This document shows positions 1 through 9,901 of a stretch of 64,000 bases of DNA, one piece after another. The notes beneath the pieces were generated by a model that saw nothing but the letters and a program-made list of their open reading frames with translations, was not told the origin of the DNA and searched no databases. Both the position numbers and the translations under genes were made by a program. Position 1 is the stretch's first letter, and each line of letters starts with the position of its first letter. Origin of the DNA: a virus; IMG/VR virus record IMGVR_UViG_3300025280_000023, positions 1 through 64,000 of that record; one strand, written 5' to 3'.

Positions 1-479
1 TTAATATCTAGCTTAAACGTACCCCGGCGTATCTCATCCTTTGTGGTAAGCCTAGCAAAGTTCATAAAGAAGGCTTCATTAATCTTCGTTCCAGTGGCCA
101 AATTACCATCTAGATCAAATCTTCTTAGATTGCCATCGGCATCGTATCCCATAAGTTGCGCAGCCATTTCATTATACATTCGAATCTTGTCAGAGCGATT
201 ATATTGAAATGTTGTCCCCGTTGTCCAAGATGAGGACGCATGCCCCGCCGTAATATCGAAAATATGGTTCGCCGACGAACTTGCATGCGGGTAATCGAAC
301 ACGGATTGGAATAGTCCGTGGCTATAGTTCTTGATGTTTGTCTCAACCAGGTCTTTTACACCACTGCCTTCTTCATATGTGGCAGACACAACCGTCCCTG
401 TAACCGGGATTAGTTCGTATAAGTTTGTTTTAGTTGTTATTTTATCTTGCGCCCCAAGAGGCTTAACAAATGAACCCAT
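1..479 (-). CDS. Putative virion structural protein (partial, C-terminus outside window)
   Basis: The frame opens with ATG at 479 (MGSFVKPLG) and runs off the left edge without a stop, giving about 159 residues. An AGGT ribosome-binding site lies five bases before the ATG. The stop of the preceding gene is 12 bp upstream, so it continues the same minus-strand tail operon. The protein is polar with no signal peptide or membrane segment. It has a Gly/Asp-rich stretch near residues 115-130 (YDADGNL and DLDGNL). I recognise no enzymatic domain. A structural role is inferred only from position next to tail and baseplate genes. Confidence 0.8.
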   Translation of the reverse strand, partial: MGSFVKPLGAQDKITTKTNLYELIPVTGTVVSATYEEGSGVKDLVETNIKNYSHGLFQSVFDYPHASSSANHIFDITAGHASSSWTTGTTFQYNRSDKIRMYNEMAAQLMGYDADGNLRRFDLDGNLATGTKINEAFFMNFARLTTKDEIRRGTFKLDI

Positions 480-491
480 TCTTTACCTATC

Positions 492-1379
492 CTATTGCTT
501 TCTTATAAATCTTATCGGTATCGTAAGTTGATAACCTGTCTTTCTACCAACAATCTTAATATTAGTATCTAATGTAAGATACGTAGTCGTACTGATTACT
601 TGTGTGCTTCCTAGCTGTGTAAAATAAAAATTAGAATTTCCACTAATGTTAAGAGTGGGAAATACAGAGAACCTAAGTCTAGTTCCCGGTGGCCCCTTAA
701 TGACGGGAGACTTCTCCGACGGGGACAGATTGCTGATCAGATCCGAACCGACAGATATTTTTCCAATTCCATCGGAATTAATAGTCGCAGGCGACGCTCC
801 GCCGGTTTGGCCAACTAATGAACGAACAAATTTAGTATCTACAAATACATTGTAAGAAGTCTCGCTCAGTGAAGCTTGCAGATTATTGGGATCTCCCATA
901 TCCGTTTCGATGCCTTGGTGGATTTCAATTAGAGAGTTGGTCGCAGCCTGCGTTGTATGCCCTAAAATAACCCCGGGGTTCTTATCCGCCCCGTCGGATA
1001 CAAGCTGATTAGAGGTCTCCTCATTGACAGCAACAACAAAATATCCATTATTATTAAAATCACCACCTTGAGTAGAAAGAGACTTCGCAAGCCTAACAAC
1101 AGGCAAATATACAAACTCAGTGTTTAATAGAGTCATTAACCTATATTTAAGTGCCGTCTTTGAATCAGTGATTGCTTCCAAAATAGGGGTTTTTCTAATG
1201 TCAATGTCTTCCGTACCAGGATTGTTATCCGTATTATATAAGGAATAATCGATCTCGTCATCCCCTAAAGAAAAATGTGTAATATTAAAACTTCCATCAC
1301 CCTTTGCCAATGCTCTTCGTCCCACATCGGTCAAAACGGCGTCGAGGATGATATCCCCGCTGTTATCCAAGAAACCCAT
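492..1379 (-). CDS. Putative virion protein with N-terminal LTxxGRxxLAxG module
   Basis: 295 aa, ATG at 1379 with a good AGGAG site seven bases upstream. The first ~50 residues carry a module (LTDVGRRALAKG, then FSLGDDEIDYSLY) that recurs in altered form at the start of the 393-aa protein at 8720-9901. The rest is beta-rich and Ser/Thr/Asn-rich with no transmembrane segment, signal peptide or catalytic motif, as expected of a tail or baseplate component. It sits at the downstream end of the tail operon, 58 bp after the 946-aa protein. The function is not known to me. Confidence 0.85.
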   Translation of the reverse strand: MGFLDNSGDIILDAVLTDVGRRALAKGDGSFNITHFSLGDDEIDYSLYNTDNNPGTEDIDIRKTPILEAITDSKTALKYRLMTLLNTEFVYLPVVRLAKSLSTQGGDFNNNGYFVVAVNEETSNQLVSDGADKNPGVILGHTTQAATNSLIEIHQGIETDMGDPNNLQASLSETSYNVFVDTKFVRSLVGQTGGASPATINSDGIGKISVGSDLISNLSPSEKSPVIKGPPGTRLRFSVFPTLNISGNSNFYFTQLGSTQVISTTTYLTLDTNIKIVGRKTGYQLTIPIRFIRKQ

Positions 1380-1400
1380 TAATTATCTCCTGTAGGCTGT

Positions 1401-1428
1401 TATAAATAGTTGTTTAAGTATAAATAGT
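1401..1428. repeat. Direct repeat of TATAAATAGT in an intergenic gap
   Basis: The 58-bp gap between the 946-aa and 295-aa genes contains the 10-mer TATAAATAGT twice (1401-1410 and 1419-1428), 18 bp apart. The core TATAAATA matches the T4 late-promoter -10 element, but on the plus strand, pointing away from the gene downstream on the minus strand. On the minus strand the same sites read ACTATTTATA. They may be antisense late promoters or a protein or RNA site. The gap is AT-rich, so chance is possible. Confidence 0.4.
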
Positions 1429-1437
1429 CGCTTCATT

Positions 1438-4278
1438 TTAATCTCGCCCGGTCCCAACAATCACTAGCTGTTTCCCCTTAGATGTCAGTTCCTTCGGTAC
1501 AGATGGTTTCAGTTGAATATCCGTATTGATTGAGTCCTTTGTTCTTATCTCTATCCTTGGGAAAGAAATATTTAAGTCAAACTTTTTACCTGAGTTTTTT
1601 GAACTTACTCTTATCTTAAATTTCTTACCAAATAGTTCGGGGTTAAACTTTGGAATGTGTTCTCCCGCATTGGCAGCCAACTCTTTAATTTTCTCAACTA
1701 CTCCTAGAAGATCCTTTTTCTGTTGTTGCTGCTCTTCAAACGTATCAAGTGCCTCAAGAACCTGTAGCGATGGTCCTTCACCCCCTATCAGCCCTCCTCC
1801 GGTGATAGTGAGCGCTCCCTGGTCGTACCATGCAGGGACTTCTTCTTCAGCAGAAATAGCATCTATTAGTAGTGAATCATTAATTGTTTGCGCTATAGCA
1901 GGGCCTGCTCCCCCCGGCTCGCTCTGAAGCCACTCGACAAATTTAAGAAGAAGAAGATATATTTCACTTGGAGAACCTGAGCCGGGGCCGTTCAATATCG
2001 GTGCCGGCCACTGCTCCCCTGCGGCAAATGCTGCAAGCGCCTGCTCCAGTTTCATATGAATTTGTGTTTCTTGCTGCGTTTTCATCCACTGAGCAAAAAA
2101 GTCCGATATATTATCAGTTCCACCGCCCACCGGAGCCCCTTGAGAGCCTCCAAGAGAAGCAAACACAGAGAGGTCCCCAAAAAAAGTAGTGGGGTCAGCC
2201 ACATTAAAGTGCCCTATCGCCGGAACTATTTGTGCAAGTTGTCGGGCCGTCTTATACTTGTTCATGGGAGGAATATAGTATTTGTCGATCGGTAAATGCA
2301 CAGGGAGCCCCGTATGGGAGCGGCGAGCAATCATTTGCATTGAGCGATGCCATGCTTCACTAATCTTTAGTATTGTTAGTGGCTTAACCAATAAATACAC
2401 CAAGCCATAATCATCAACTAGCTCGACTTCATATACGATAGTCGGATTTGAAACATTTCCATGGAAATCAACAGAACGAAATGTGTAATAATATTTTGTA
2501 TTGGGCAAGAGTGTGTCGTCTTCAAATATTAGACTTTCTTGATATTTGGCTACCCCAATTTTTTTACCACTAAAATCAGAATACTTTTCGGGCACGGGAG
2601 TTATGCCAGTAGGATCGGGACCTATTCTAAATATTTCGAATCCATAGGTCTCATGGAGTCTATTGGTCACCACCATCCTGGCAGCGCGTTCCGGATCGTT
2701 CTCCGTGATTTCGGGATCTATCGTCTCATGGTTTGTTTTAAACAGTAGAAGGCCATTATTGTAGTTTCCTTCCACTCTTGCTCTTTCTCCCAGCCTTCCA
2801 AATATTTCAGAGTCTTCGGGTTCAATCGATATCGGAGGTGCAAAATATTCCCCTATTATTTCTTCAAATAATATTAGTATCTTCCCGTTGTTTCCCTTTA
2901 CCGGAGAGATTTCTACTTTCGGAGTTATCGGAGGATCGTCAAGAACATAAATTTCTGACGTATAAATGGGAACTCGTAAGATTTTGTTTGACGGTTCAGT
3001 AACCACCTCAAACTCAAATTTGACAATTCCATCATCCTCTTCCGGTTCAATCTCATGGCACTCAAGCGCATTTAGGAACTGGTAGTACAAGTCTTTAAGA
3101 ACCAAGACTACCTCTTGCTGGAAAGCCTGATTCGGGTTCATGGCACTGTCGAGAAGAGTGCGGATCTTAACAGCGATCTGATCGTGCATATACGAATAAT
3201 CCGCGCCTATGGGATTTCCAAATGGCTCATAATCAAAATTTTCGATACCTTTCATGTGCCTCTGCACTGAGGAGTTGATCCTGCCTATCAGGTTTTGCTG
3301 GGCGTTTTCCGGGTTTATATTCTCAATATAGTGCTCACCCCATGTCGCTGAGCTAAACGGAGCGGCCATCATCTCATGTATAGATCGAAAAGATCCCACT
3401 TGAGCATCAAGCATCTGCACAATCTTTCCCAAATTCTGTTTTCCAGAAATAAGTTGATTATAGGAGTAATTACCCTCCGAGATAAACTCTTTTATCCATG
3501 CGGCTCTAGATTGAGATTTTTCTTCCGGGAAGGGTGGTGGATCTAGCGGCAACAGACAAAAGGCCGCCGCAGCGGATAGGAAGCCATCATTAATATTTGT
3601 TGCCAGCCCTTCGATTGGACCTTCCGATGCCCAACCTTCTACGAAATCAGGCCATAAACCAATATTACCCGGATTGTCAATCGTTCTCCACCACACAGAC
3701 TGTGAAGTGGTCGAAGGGTTCTCTACTAAACCCACCAAATAGCGCATAAACCCATTCATCTCGGTCGCAAAGTTTTTAAATTTTCCAGAGCTTAGTTTTA
3801 TATTCTGTTCGAAAAAGAAAAATCCATTATTGGCCACGTCTTGAAGCTTAGAAAAAGATGTTTTTAATTCTCCAAATAGGGAATTAAGCGCCGGAATTGA
3901 GGCTCCAACGCCCTTAATGGTTCCGGCCTCAATATTTCTATATTTATACCTAGTCCCATGGATTAGTTGCCAGGCGAAAATCTTATACCTATAAAACTTT
4001 CCATACTTTACCTGAGAATCATAGAACTCTGTATACTGTCTAAATGGCCCCACGGGCAAAAAGATTTTCTGAAGCAGTTTATTGTTCTGATCGTATTTTT
4101 GAAGCTCATAAAATAGAGTCTCGTTAAGGGCCAAATCCCCCTTTAAAATCCTCTTAAAGGTTCTAGTGGGAACGCCTTCAAAATCAGAACCGCCCCCTGG
4201 GGCTTTTCCATAATATTGCTCTATTTCTTCAGCTATTATCGCTGCGATGTTTTCATTTGCGTCTTTAATATCGGGCAT
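1438..4278 (-). CDS. Large putative virion protein, FN3-like segments
   Basis: 946 aa, ATG at 4278. The protein has two stretches resembling the end of fibronectin type III folds: near residues 85-105 (KFYRYKIFAW) and near 595-625 (TKYYYTFRSVDFHGNVSNP). Between them it is mixed alpha/beta, and the last ~60 residues are Lys-rich. There is no signal peptide or membrane segment. The Gly/Pro-rich stretch around residues 690-780 may be a flexible linker. Its size, the FN3-like folds and the location among tail genes suggest a tail or baseplate-peripheral protein. The exact role is unknown. It follows the 601-aa gene after 25 bp. Confidence 0.85.
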   Translation of the reverse strand: MPDIKDANENIAAIIAEEIEQYYGKAPGGGSDFEGVPTRTFKRILKGDLALNETLFYELQKYDQNNKLLQKIFLPVGPFRQYTEFYDSQVKYGKFYRYKIFAWQLIHGTRYKYRNIEAGTIKGVGASIPALNSLFGELKTSFSKLQDVANNGFFFFEQNIKLSSGKFKNFATEMNGFMRYLVGLVENPSTTSQSVWWRTIDNPGNIGLWPDFVEGWASEGPIEGLATNINDGFLSAAAAFCLLPLDPPPFPEEKSQSRAAWIKEFISEGNYSYNQLISGKQNLGKIVQMLDAQVGSFRSIHEMMAAPFSSATWGEHYIENINPENAQQNLIGRINSSVQRHMKGIENFDYEPFGNPIGADYSYMHDQIAVKIRTLLDSAMNPNQAFQQEVVLVLKDLYYQFLNALECHEIEPEEDDGIVKFEFEVVTEPSNKILRVPIYTSEIYVLDDPPITPKVEISPVKGNNGKILILFEEIIGEYFAPPISIEPEDSEIFGRLGERARVEGNYNNGLLLFKTNHETIDPEITENDPERAARMVVTNRLHETYGFEIFRIGPDPTGITPVPEKYSDFSGKKIGVAKYQESLIFEDDTLLPNTKYYYTFRSVDFHGNVSNPTIVYEVELVDDYGLVYLLVKPLTILKISEAWHRSMQMIARRSHTGLPVHLPIDKYYIPPMNKYKTARQLAQIVPAIGHFNVADPTTFFGDLSVFASLGGSQGAPVGGGTDNISDFFAQWMKTQQETQIHMKLEQALAAFAAGEQWPAPILNGPGSGSPSEIYLLLLKFVEWLQSEPGGAGPAIAQTINDSLLIDAISAEEEVPAWYDQGALTITGGGLIGGEGPSLQVLEALDTFEEQQQQKKDLLGVVEKIKELAANAGEHIPKFNPELFGKKFKIRVSSKNSGKKFDLNISFPRIEIRTKDSINTDIQLKPSVPKELTSKGKQLVIVGTGRD

Positions 4279-4303
4279 CGTATCTTCTCAACTAAATATA
4301 AAA

Positions 4304-6109
4304 TTAGAATATATTCGGAACCCCCCCAAGTAATGGGTTGTCCGTTGCGCTTTCCAAGAGACTAAAAATTGTGTCTTCGTTGAACCAATCCGTAAATACC
4401 GGAGAAACGAAGCTTCCTTCGCGTATTACGTCGTACAAAACATTGGAACTCTCCAGGATTCGCGGCCCATGATGAATATAATAATGAGGTACCCCCGATT
4501 CAGATCCCTGGATCTTATTGAAAATATGGACAGCCTGCTCTATATTTTCCCAAAAATCAACCACCTCTCCATTAAACTCCAAGTCTTCAAGTATAGCGGA
4601 GTACTCCGCCCTATCCGACAATTTCTGTACAAGAGCGGTTATCAGGCTTGTCTGAATATCTCCCCATAGGTATTCCCAACCATTCTGATCCAAAATATCC
4701 CATTGGAATGCAAGACCTCCTTCACCAACTATTTTATTAAATAAAGATGGCCACAAATGTTCTTTTGCATCTACTCTTCTGGGGATTCTGAACATCGTAT
4801 AATACGGTATCGTACTTAATTTGGTATTAAAAAGTGCACTCTCATCAAACATCTTCATATTTGCCGAGGTCCAGTATTGTGCCATCGCCGTCTTATCCGC
4901 AAAATCCAGCGTAACTTTAGTATAGTTTTCAGCGTATTGCTTATAATACTCCTTCATCGTTGCCTTCGATATACTATCCGCCGCTTGTATAAACCCATCT
5001 AGTGTAATAAATCTATCAAAGTTCGTCTCAGAATCCTTATACGTAGTCTGGTTTAAAAATGGATTGCCATCGTCATCAAAAATAATCTCTTCTAGGTCCT
5101 CCGAGACAACATTGTCCGTTGCAACAAGAGACATTAAATATATATTCGGCAACACCTGTTCCGGGATTTCCGGCTTGGTTGCAATCAAGAACTCATAATC
5201 ATCTAAGAAATAATTGTACCTATCGATTTCATCTATAGGAAACAAATTCGTTATTTCTGGAGCGAATTCAACGTCGTTGTCATCGGGAACTGACGTTGAC
5301 GGATCAACCTCTCCTATTTCAAACAATATGTCATATGAGCTTCTATCTAAAGGCCTATCAATAAGAAAATTATAATCATCAAATTCTTCATTTGGTCTAA
5401 AATTAACCAAGTCCTTGATTAGTTGCTCTACCGTCGGCTGTATGACGATCGGAAAGCCCTTCTCATCAAAAACTGTTACCTCTTCTCCTACAACCGGGGT
5501 TTTAAAAAAATCGTACATGTCCGTATAAAAGTTATTTTCTTTTTCATTTATGGGCGTAAATGGCCGATAGTCAAACTTATTCATATCCGGATGGGCAGCT
5601 AAATAGGTGACTCTTTCAACTCTCTTAGGCACATCTGGATCGAAATCAGGATCTAGCTCTGTTAGAGGGGCCGCAGGACCCACTTCAATATGCGGAAACC
5701 GATTCCGTATATCCTCACTTTCAAATTCCTCAATAAACTCTTGCGGTAGGCCAGGCTCTGACATATCTTCCGAAGCCCTTATAACATTTAGAACAGAAGG
5801 CAATTCTGCGTTGTTTTTTCTGTTGGAGTAAGTCTCATGCCCCAGTAGCTCATAATTTGTTCCATGAATGGCAGATAAGTATGCCATTGATTGCGCTTCA
5901 TCCGCGTTAATAAAATCTTCCCCTAGCTTTGCCGCACTATCGGGTATCTCATACGTTCCATGATAATTTACATTATCCGAACTCCATATTCGGCCAGTAT
6001 ACTTCCTAAACATATCCGCCCCTATAGCCTCTAGAGCAGTCGCCAATCTTCTGTTCTTATAGTGAGAGGAGAACACAAACTGTAGGTTGTTTTCTTTTAA
6101 ATGCGGCAT
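4304..6109 (-). CDS. Putative virion protein, 601 aa
   Basis: ATG at 6109 overlaps the stop of the upstream 869-aa gene by one base (TAATG), a sign of translational coupling. The protein is strongly acidic, with many Asp/Glu-rich stretches such as DDNDVEFAPE and DLEEIIFDDD, and it is rich in Tyr and Phe. It has no Cys motifs, membrane segments or recognised enzyme signature. It lies in the run of large tail-region genes and is probably a structural component, perhaps one pairing with a neighbouring large protein. I do not recognise the family. Confidence 0.85.
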   Translation of the reverse strand: MPHLKENNLQFVFSSHYKNRRLATALEAIGADMFRKYTGRIWSSDNVNYHGTYEIPDSAAKLGEDFINADEAQSMAYLSAIHGTNYELLGHETYSNRKNNAELPSVLNVIRASEDMSEPGLPQEFIEEFESEDIRNRFPHIEVGPAAPLTELDPDFDPDVPKRVERVTYLAAHPDMNKFDYRPFTPINEKENNFYTDMYDFFKTPVVGEEVTVFDEKGFPIVIQPTVEQLIKDLVNFRPNEEFDDYNFLIDRPLDRSSYDILFEIGEVDPSTSVPDDNDVEFAPEITNLFPIDEIDRYNYFLDDYEFLIATKPEIPEQVLPNIYLMSLVATDNVVSEDLEEIIFDDDGNPFLNQTTYKDSETNFDRFITLDGFIQAADSISKATMKEYYKQYAENYTKVTLDFADKTAMAQYWTSANMKMFDESALFNTKLSTIPYYTMFRIPRRVDAKEHLWPSLFNKIVGEGGLAFQWDILDQNGWEYLWGDIQTSLITALVQKLSDRAEYSAILEDLEFNGEVVDFWENIEQAVHIFNKIQGSESGVPHYYIHHGPRILESSNVLYDVIREGSFVSPVFTDWFNEDTIFSLLESATDNPLLGGVPNIF

Positions 6110-8718
6110 TAGTATAATTCCTCGGCTATGCCTGAAAGGGCTCCTTCTTCAACAACTGCGTCAGCCGGTAGTTCTGCCACCACTGCTTCCGCCCCTCTCG
6201 GGGTGGGAGTTAAAACAGTGTCCAAGGTTGTCACAGACTCTTCCGTACCTTTATATACATAGAAATACTCACTATAAATAGGCAAGTCGGTGTTTTTAAC
6301 AGGAGGCAAAGAGACCAAACGACACAGCATCCCCTTTCTGCTTCTTAGTGTTGTTAACGCCTCCCGAGTTAAAACGGTCCAGGTGTTACCTCCATCTGTA
6401 ATTCTATCCAAATACTCAACCCTTACCAGGTTTCTACGTCTAAAAACTACAGACGCAAAATTTGTAAAATTTAATATACCATTTAAATTTGTAAGATGAG
6501 GAGGGCTAGCTGTCATGCCTCTTGTTATTTCTCCAAAGTCTACTCTTGATAAATTATTTCTTGAGAAAATCATTGCAATATTTAAATCATTAAATAATTC
6601 AAAATCACGATCTCTTTCTATCTTCTTTCTTTTTTGCTTCTCCGACGTAAAGTCTTTAAAAAACTGCCTTGGGTTCATTTTTCCATATAAGTCTTGGGCC
6701 GTGGTTTTATTTTGATCTTGCCTTGATAGATTTCCAGGGCTTTGATCAAGCAGATGCTGGTTTGTTCGATCAACAAGCATGCATCCCTGATTCGACATCA
6801 CTACCTGGATCTCTTCCTGAAGAGAATTTCCCTCTTCAAAGCTTTCATTAACATTATAGTTTATAATCTTTGCCAACGCTAAATTTTCATTCTCGGGGGT
6901 GTCATTAAACCCCTGAATAACCTCTCCATCCAAGGCTGTACTAAGGACTGACAGATACCCCTCATTATCACTCCCAGCCAACCTATTCGTCTCATTCGAA
7001 AACCTCTCTAGAAGAATATTAGAATCAATCACTGGTTCGGCGTTCCCAGCAACAAAGTTAAAGCCCGAGTTAAACCTATAAGGCACATACTGTTCTTCAT
7101 AAAGATGCTCAATTACTATCTCATTTAAATTGTTGTTATCAACATAATTACGTTCATTTTTCTCATTTATAACAGATCGATCCTTTTTTAATTTAAACGT
7201 CCCCAGGTACTTAGAAATGTTTACTAAGATATTAGCCATTTTCTGCAAGTCGTCAATGCCTAAAATAGTATAAGAATTCATTACATTAATAAAATTCAAG
7301 CGCGAATCTCTAATCGGCAAAATTTTTATTATAACGCCCTTAATAAAATTGATTATCTGGTTTAATGATAATTCACTCTCCAGGTCTTTGATCATCTCGT
7401 TTCCTATTATTTGAAGTTTATCTCTGTACGCCCCCGATTCTTGTATGTGTTCCAAAACCTGATTCAACAAGAGAACATACTTGTCTGCCTCTTCAACTTT
7501 TTTATTTAGGTACTCTTCAAATCTATTTGGTATCGTTAGCTTTATTTTATATCTCCATTTCTCTTCGGGGCCTATTCCATCATAGCTAACTCTTGAATCA
7601 ATAAAATAAAAAGATTTTGTATGGTGTGGATTGTTATCTAAGTCAATATGAACAAGCTTATTTCCATTGCCCGACAGATCAGACAAGCCCTCTTCGTTGC
7701 CATTGAAAATACTTTCAGATACTAAAATCCCTCCTCCCGTTTGAGGGACTCTTTCAACCCCAATTCTAATCCGCATACTGTCCGAAAACAACAAATACTC
7801 TCTTAGCAAACTCTCATTTTCCACCAGAGAGTCATAATTTGTATGCTTCCTAAGTAAGTTTTTAATATTAATTGAAAATATTCCTCCGATACTATTAAAA
7901 TCGGGCATTTTTGATATTTTTAGAGGACTAATCGTTTGTATACTACCGTACAGATCTTCAGCCATTATCGCCGTATCAGAGTCTCCCGGTATAGACGACA
8001 GCGGTCCAGTCTTAAATGGCGTCCCAGACGCTCTTAAAAGGTCCATTAGCAGGTTGTTGTTGACAACCTTCGAGGCCGGCTGATGACCGTCAATCGCAGC
8101 ATAATAATCTTTGCTAAATCGCTGCCTGCCTATGCTACTGTATACAAACGTGCACAAGGCTAAGCTTTCTACCTTGTCCGCCGGGACCGGAAGCCTCACA
8201 TTCGCCTGGGCCGGGACTTTAAACGTAAACCTGTCAGAAGCGTCGCTCTTTATTTTATACTTAACGAAGTCATTTTTATTAAGAAAGAAAAGGCTCTCCA
8301 GAGAGTGATCTTCTATCGAAATATAGTCTTTTACATTGTATCTTGTTAGTTTCCTTTGCCCAGTCCCATGGTGACTTGCGCCCTCCATGAAGCCAACATA
8401 GCCATCTTCCGGAGAGGGGCTATTAAAAGTGTGTTCGTGAAATGGAAGCCCCGGCCTGTAAAATTCACCTGTTTCCGTTACAAATAGCAAATATTCTAAG
8501 TCATCCAATGTCCGCATGTCAGTTATCTTCGTTACGAAGTTTTGTACTTGTTTATTATTGTACGCCAATACGACCTTCATTCTCAAGTTTTTCACATAGC
8601 TTTTATCGAAAATCCAGGGAAGCTTTCTTTTTTTCGGTTGTGAAAAGAACGAAAAAATACAAGACACCGTATGGTCATCTAATATAATTTTTTCAACAAT
8701 TGATCTAGGGAAACTCAT
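6109..8718 (-). CDS. Putative virion protein, 869 aa
   Basis: ATG at 8718, one base after the TGA of the upstream 393-aa gene; it ends in a TAATG overlap with the next gene. The predicted protein is mixed alpha/beta. A helix-rich central part around residues 390-500 has heptad-like hydrophobics and may form a coiled coil. An Ala/Glu-rich C-terminus follows. There are no membrane segments or catalytic motifs. The N-terminal ~250 residues look beta-rich. By size and context it is a tail or baseplate-associated structural protein; nothing in the sequence assigns a specific role. Confidence 0.85.
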   Translation of the reverse strand: MSFPRSIVEKIILDDHTVSCIFSFFSQPKKRKLPWIFDKSYVKNLRMKVVLAYNNKQVQNFVTKITDMRTLDDLEYLLFVTETGEFYRPGLPFHEHTFNSPSPEDGYVGFMEGASHHGTGQRKLTRYNVKDYISIEDHSLESLFFLNKNDFVKYKIKSDASDRFTFKVPAQANVRLPVPADKVESLALCTFVYSSIGRQRFSKDYYAAIDGHQPASKVVNNNLLMDLLRASGTPFKTGPLSSIPGDSDTAIMAEDLYGSIQTISPLKISKMPDFNSIGGIFSINIKNLLRKHTNYDSLVENESLLREYLLFSDSMRIRIGVERVPQTGGGILVSESIFNGNEEGLSDLSGNGNKLVHIDLDNNPHHTKSFYFIDSRVSYDGIGPEEKWRYKIKLTIPNRFEEYLNKKVEEADKYVLLLNQVLEHIQESGAYRDKLQIIGNEMIKDLESELSLNQIINFIKGVIIKILPIRDSRLNFINVMNSYTILGIDDLQKMANILVNISKYLGTFKLKKDRSVINEKNERNYVDNNNLNEIVIEHLYEEQYVPYRFNSGFNFVAGNAEPVIDSNILLERFSNETNRLAGSDNEGYLSVLSTALDGEVIQGFNDTPENENLALAKIINYNVNESFEEGNSLQEEIQVVMSNQGCMLVDRTNQHLLDQSPGNLSRQDQNKTTAQDLYGKMNPRQFFKDFTSEKQKRKKIERDRDFELFNDLNIAMIFSRNNLSRVDFGEITRGMTASPPHLTNLNGILNFTNFASVVFRRRNLVRVEYLDRITDGGNTWTVLTREALTTLRSRKGMLCRLVSLPPVKNTDLPIYSEYFYVYKGTEESVTTLDTVLTPTPRGAEAVVAELPADAVVEEGALSGIAEELY

Positions 8719-8719
8719 C

Positions 8720-9901
8720 TCAACATTCCTTCTCTGGTTCTATGTTATCCGGGCTATATACCTGCGTCGGTTTTAGCTTCACAAAACTAGTGTCTATTTG
8801 ATCATCTACAAAAATATTAAACCAATATTCAACGTAATTAGCACCCAGGTTAAAGGAAGTTTCCCCAAGTACACTCGGATCCGCAAAGAATAATTGCTTA
8901 TATTCGGGGCATGAATGGCCTTCGTAAGCAAGCGAATCAATAAACGCATCTTGCTCTGACGCTGACGCAGCCGGATTTTTAAGCACATATCCTGCTTTAA
9001 GATCCGTAATCTCATCATCCGTCAGATCTTTTTTAATGCAGCCAGATTCATCCACCATGTAGACCTCTATATCCAAGTTCTCTTTTTCAAAGACTCCATT
9101 AGTTTCCAATGCAGAGAAAACAAGATCATCGATCCTTTCGAATTCAAAAGTGTCTATGTTTAAAAATGATTTTACCTCTATATCTATCTGTGGTATTTGC
9201 TCGTTAATCCCAATCTGGAACGACTCCGCCTGGTTTGGGAAATACGTAACCGCCCCGCTAATTTCATTAGTCAGTAATTTTACATCCCACGCAGGCGCAA
9301 AATCAGAATGAAGCGAAGAGTTCCCAAGCCTCGTGGAGCCCTGTAGTCCAAGAAGCCCAAGAGCGGAAAGCGACAACGTTCTGGTTTCGAAATCTCTAAC
9401 AACAACGCGTTCAAATCTTTGCGTTACGGAGGCCGGCATTCTAAACGCATCTTCTTCGTCGCATTGTATCGGGACTCCCTTAATAGGGTCAAAGCATATC
9501 TCTTCTTGTTCGCCTGTTTCTGGTTCTGATCCCGGTGGACCCTCTCCTCCAAGTTCAGGCTCTCCTCCAAAAAAGGGCTTTAATTTCCATACCTCCTCTT
9601 GGTAATCCAAGCCTCCATAGTCCCCAACATCATACGTTGATTGATTTAGCGGTGTTTTATGAAAAACTTTCAGCCTGGGTGTCTCAAAAATTCTTTCCGT
9701 CGCTTCGCTCTGTTCTTCTAGCTGGAGGCCTCTCTGGGAATTGGAGCTAGTGGCGGACGCATACCTAACATCATAAATTATGTCATCATCGTAAAAAGCA
9801 TAATAAGCCGGGTCTAGTTTGCCGTCTCGCAATAACCTTTCGCCGTGCTTTGTTAACTTTATGTCCAGTACTTCTTCTTTCCTATTAAAAAATTCCGCCA
9901 T
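8720..9901 (-). CDS. Putative virion protein with the shared LTxxG N-terminal module
   Basis: 393 aa, ATG at 9901 overlapping the stop of the 2859-aa gene (TAATG). Residues ~10-50 (LTKHGERLLRDG, then YAFYDDDIIYD) match the start of the 295-aa protein at 492-1379 in spacing and key residues: an LT..G...L..G core followed by an acidic DD.I.Y element. This suggests two virion proteins sharing an attachment or nucleation domain. The middle contains a Gly/Pro/Glu-rich linker (residues ~110-135). Several Cys are present near the C-terminus. No enzyme signature is seen. A structural role is inferred from context. Confidence 0.85.
   Translation of the reverse strand: MAEFFNRKEEVLDIKLTKHGERLLRDGKLDPAYYAFYDDDIIYDVRYASATSSNSQRGLQLEEQSEATERIFETPRLKVFHKTPLNQSTYDVGDYGGLDYQEEVWKLKPFFGGEPELGGEGPPGSEPETGEQEEICFDPIKGVPIQCDEEDAFRMPASVTQRFERVVVRDFETRTLSLSALGLLGLQGSTRLGNSSLHSDFAPAWDVKLLTNEISGAVTYFPNQAESFQIGINEQIPQIDIEVKSFLNIDTFEFERIDDLVFSALETNGVFEKENLDIEVYMVDESGCIKKDLTDDEITDLKAGYVLKNPAASASEQDAFIDSLAYEGHSCPEYKQLFFADPSVLGETSFNLGANYVEYWFNIFVDDQIDTSFVKLKPTQVYSPDNIEPEKEC

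Noticed and set aside
1526-1927. Plus-strand open frame of 133 codons opposite the 946-aa gene
   Set aside because: Antisense to a real gene, Cys/Ser-rich shadow, no ribosome-binding site.
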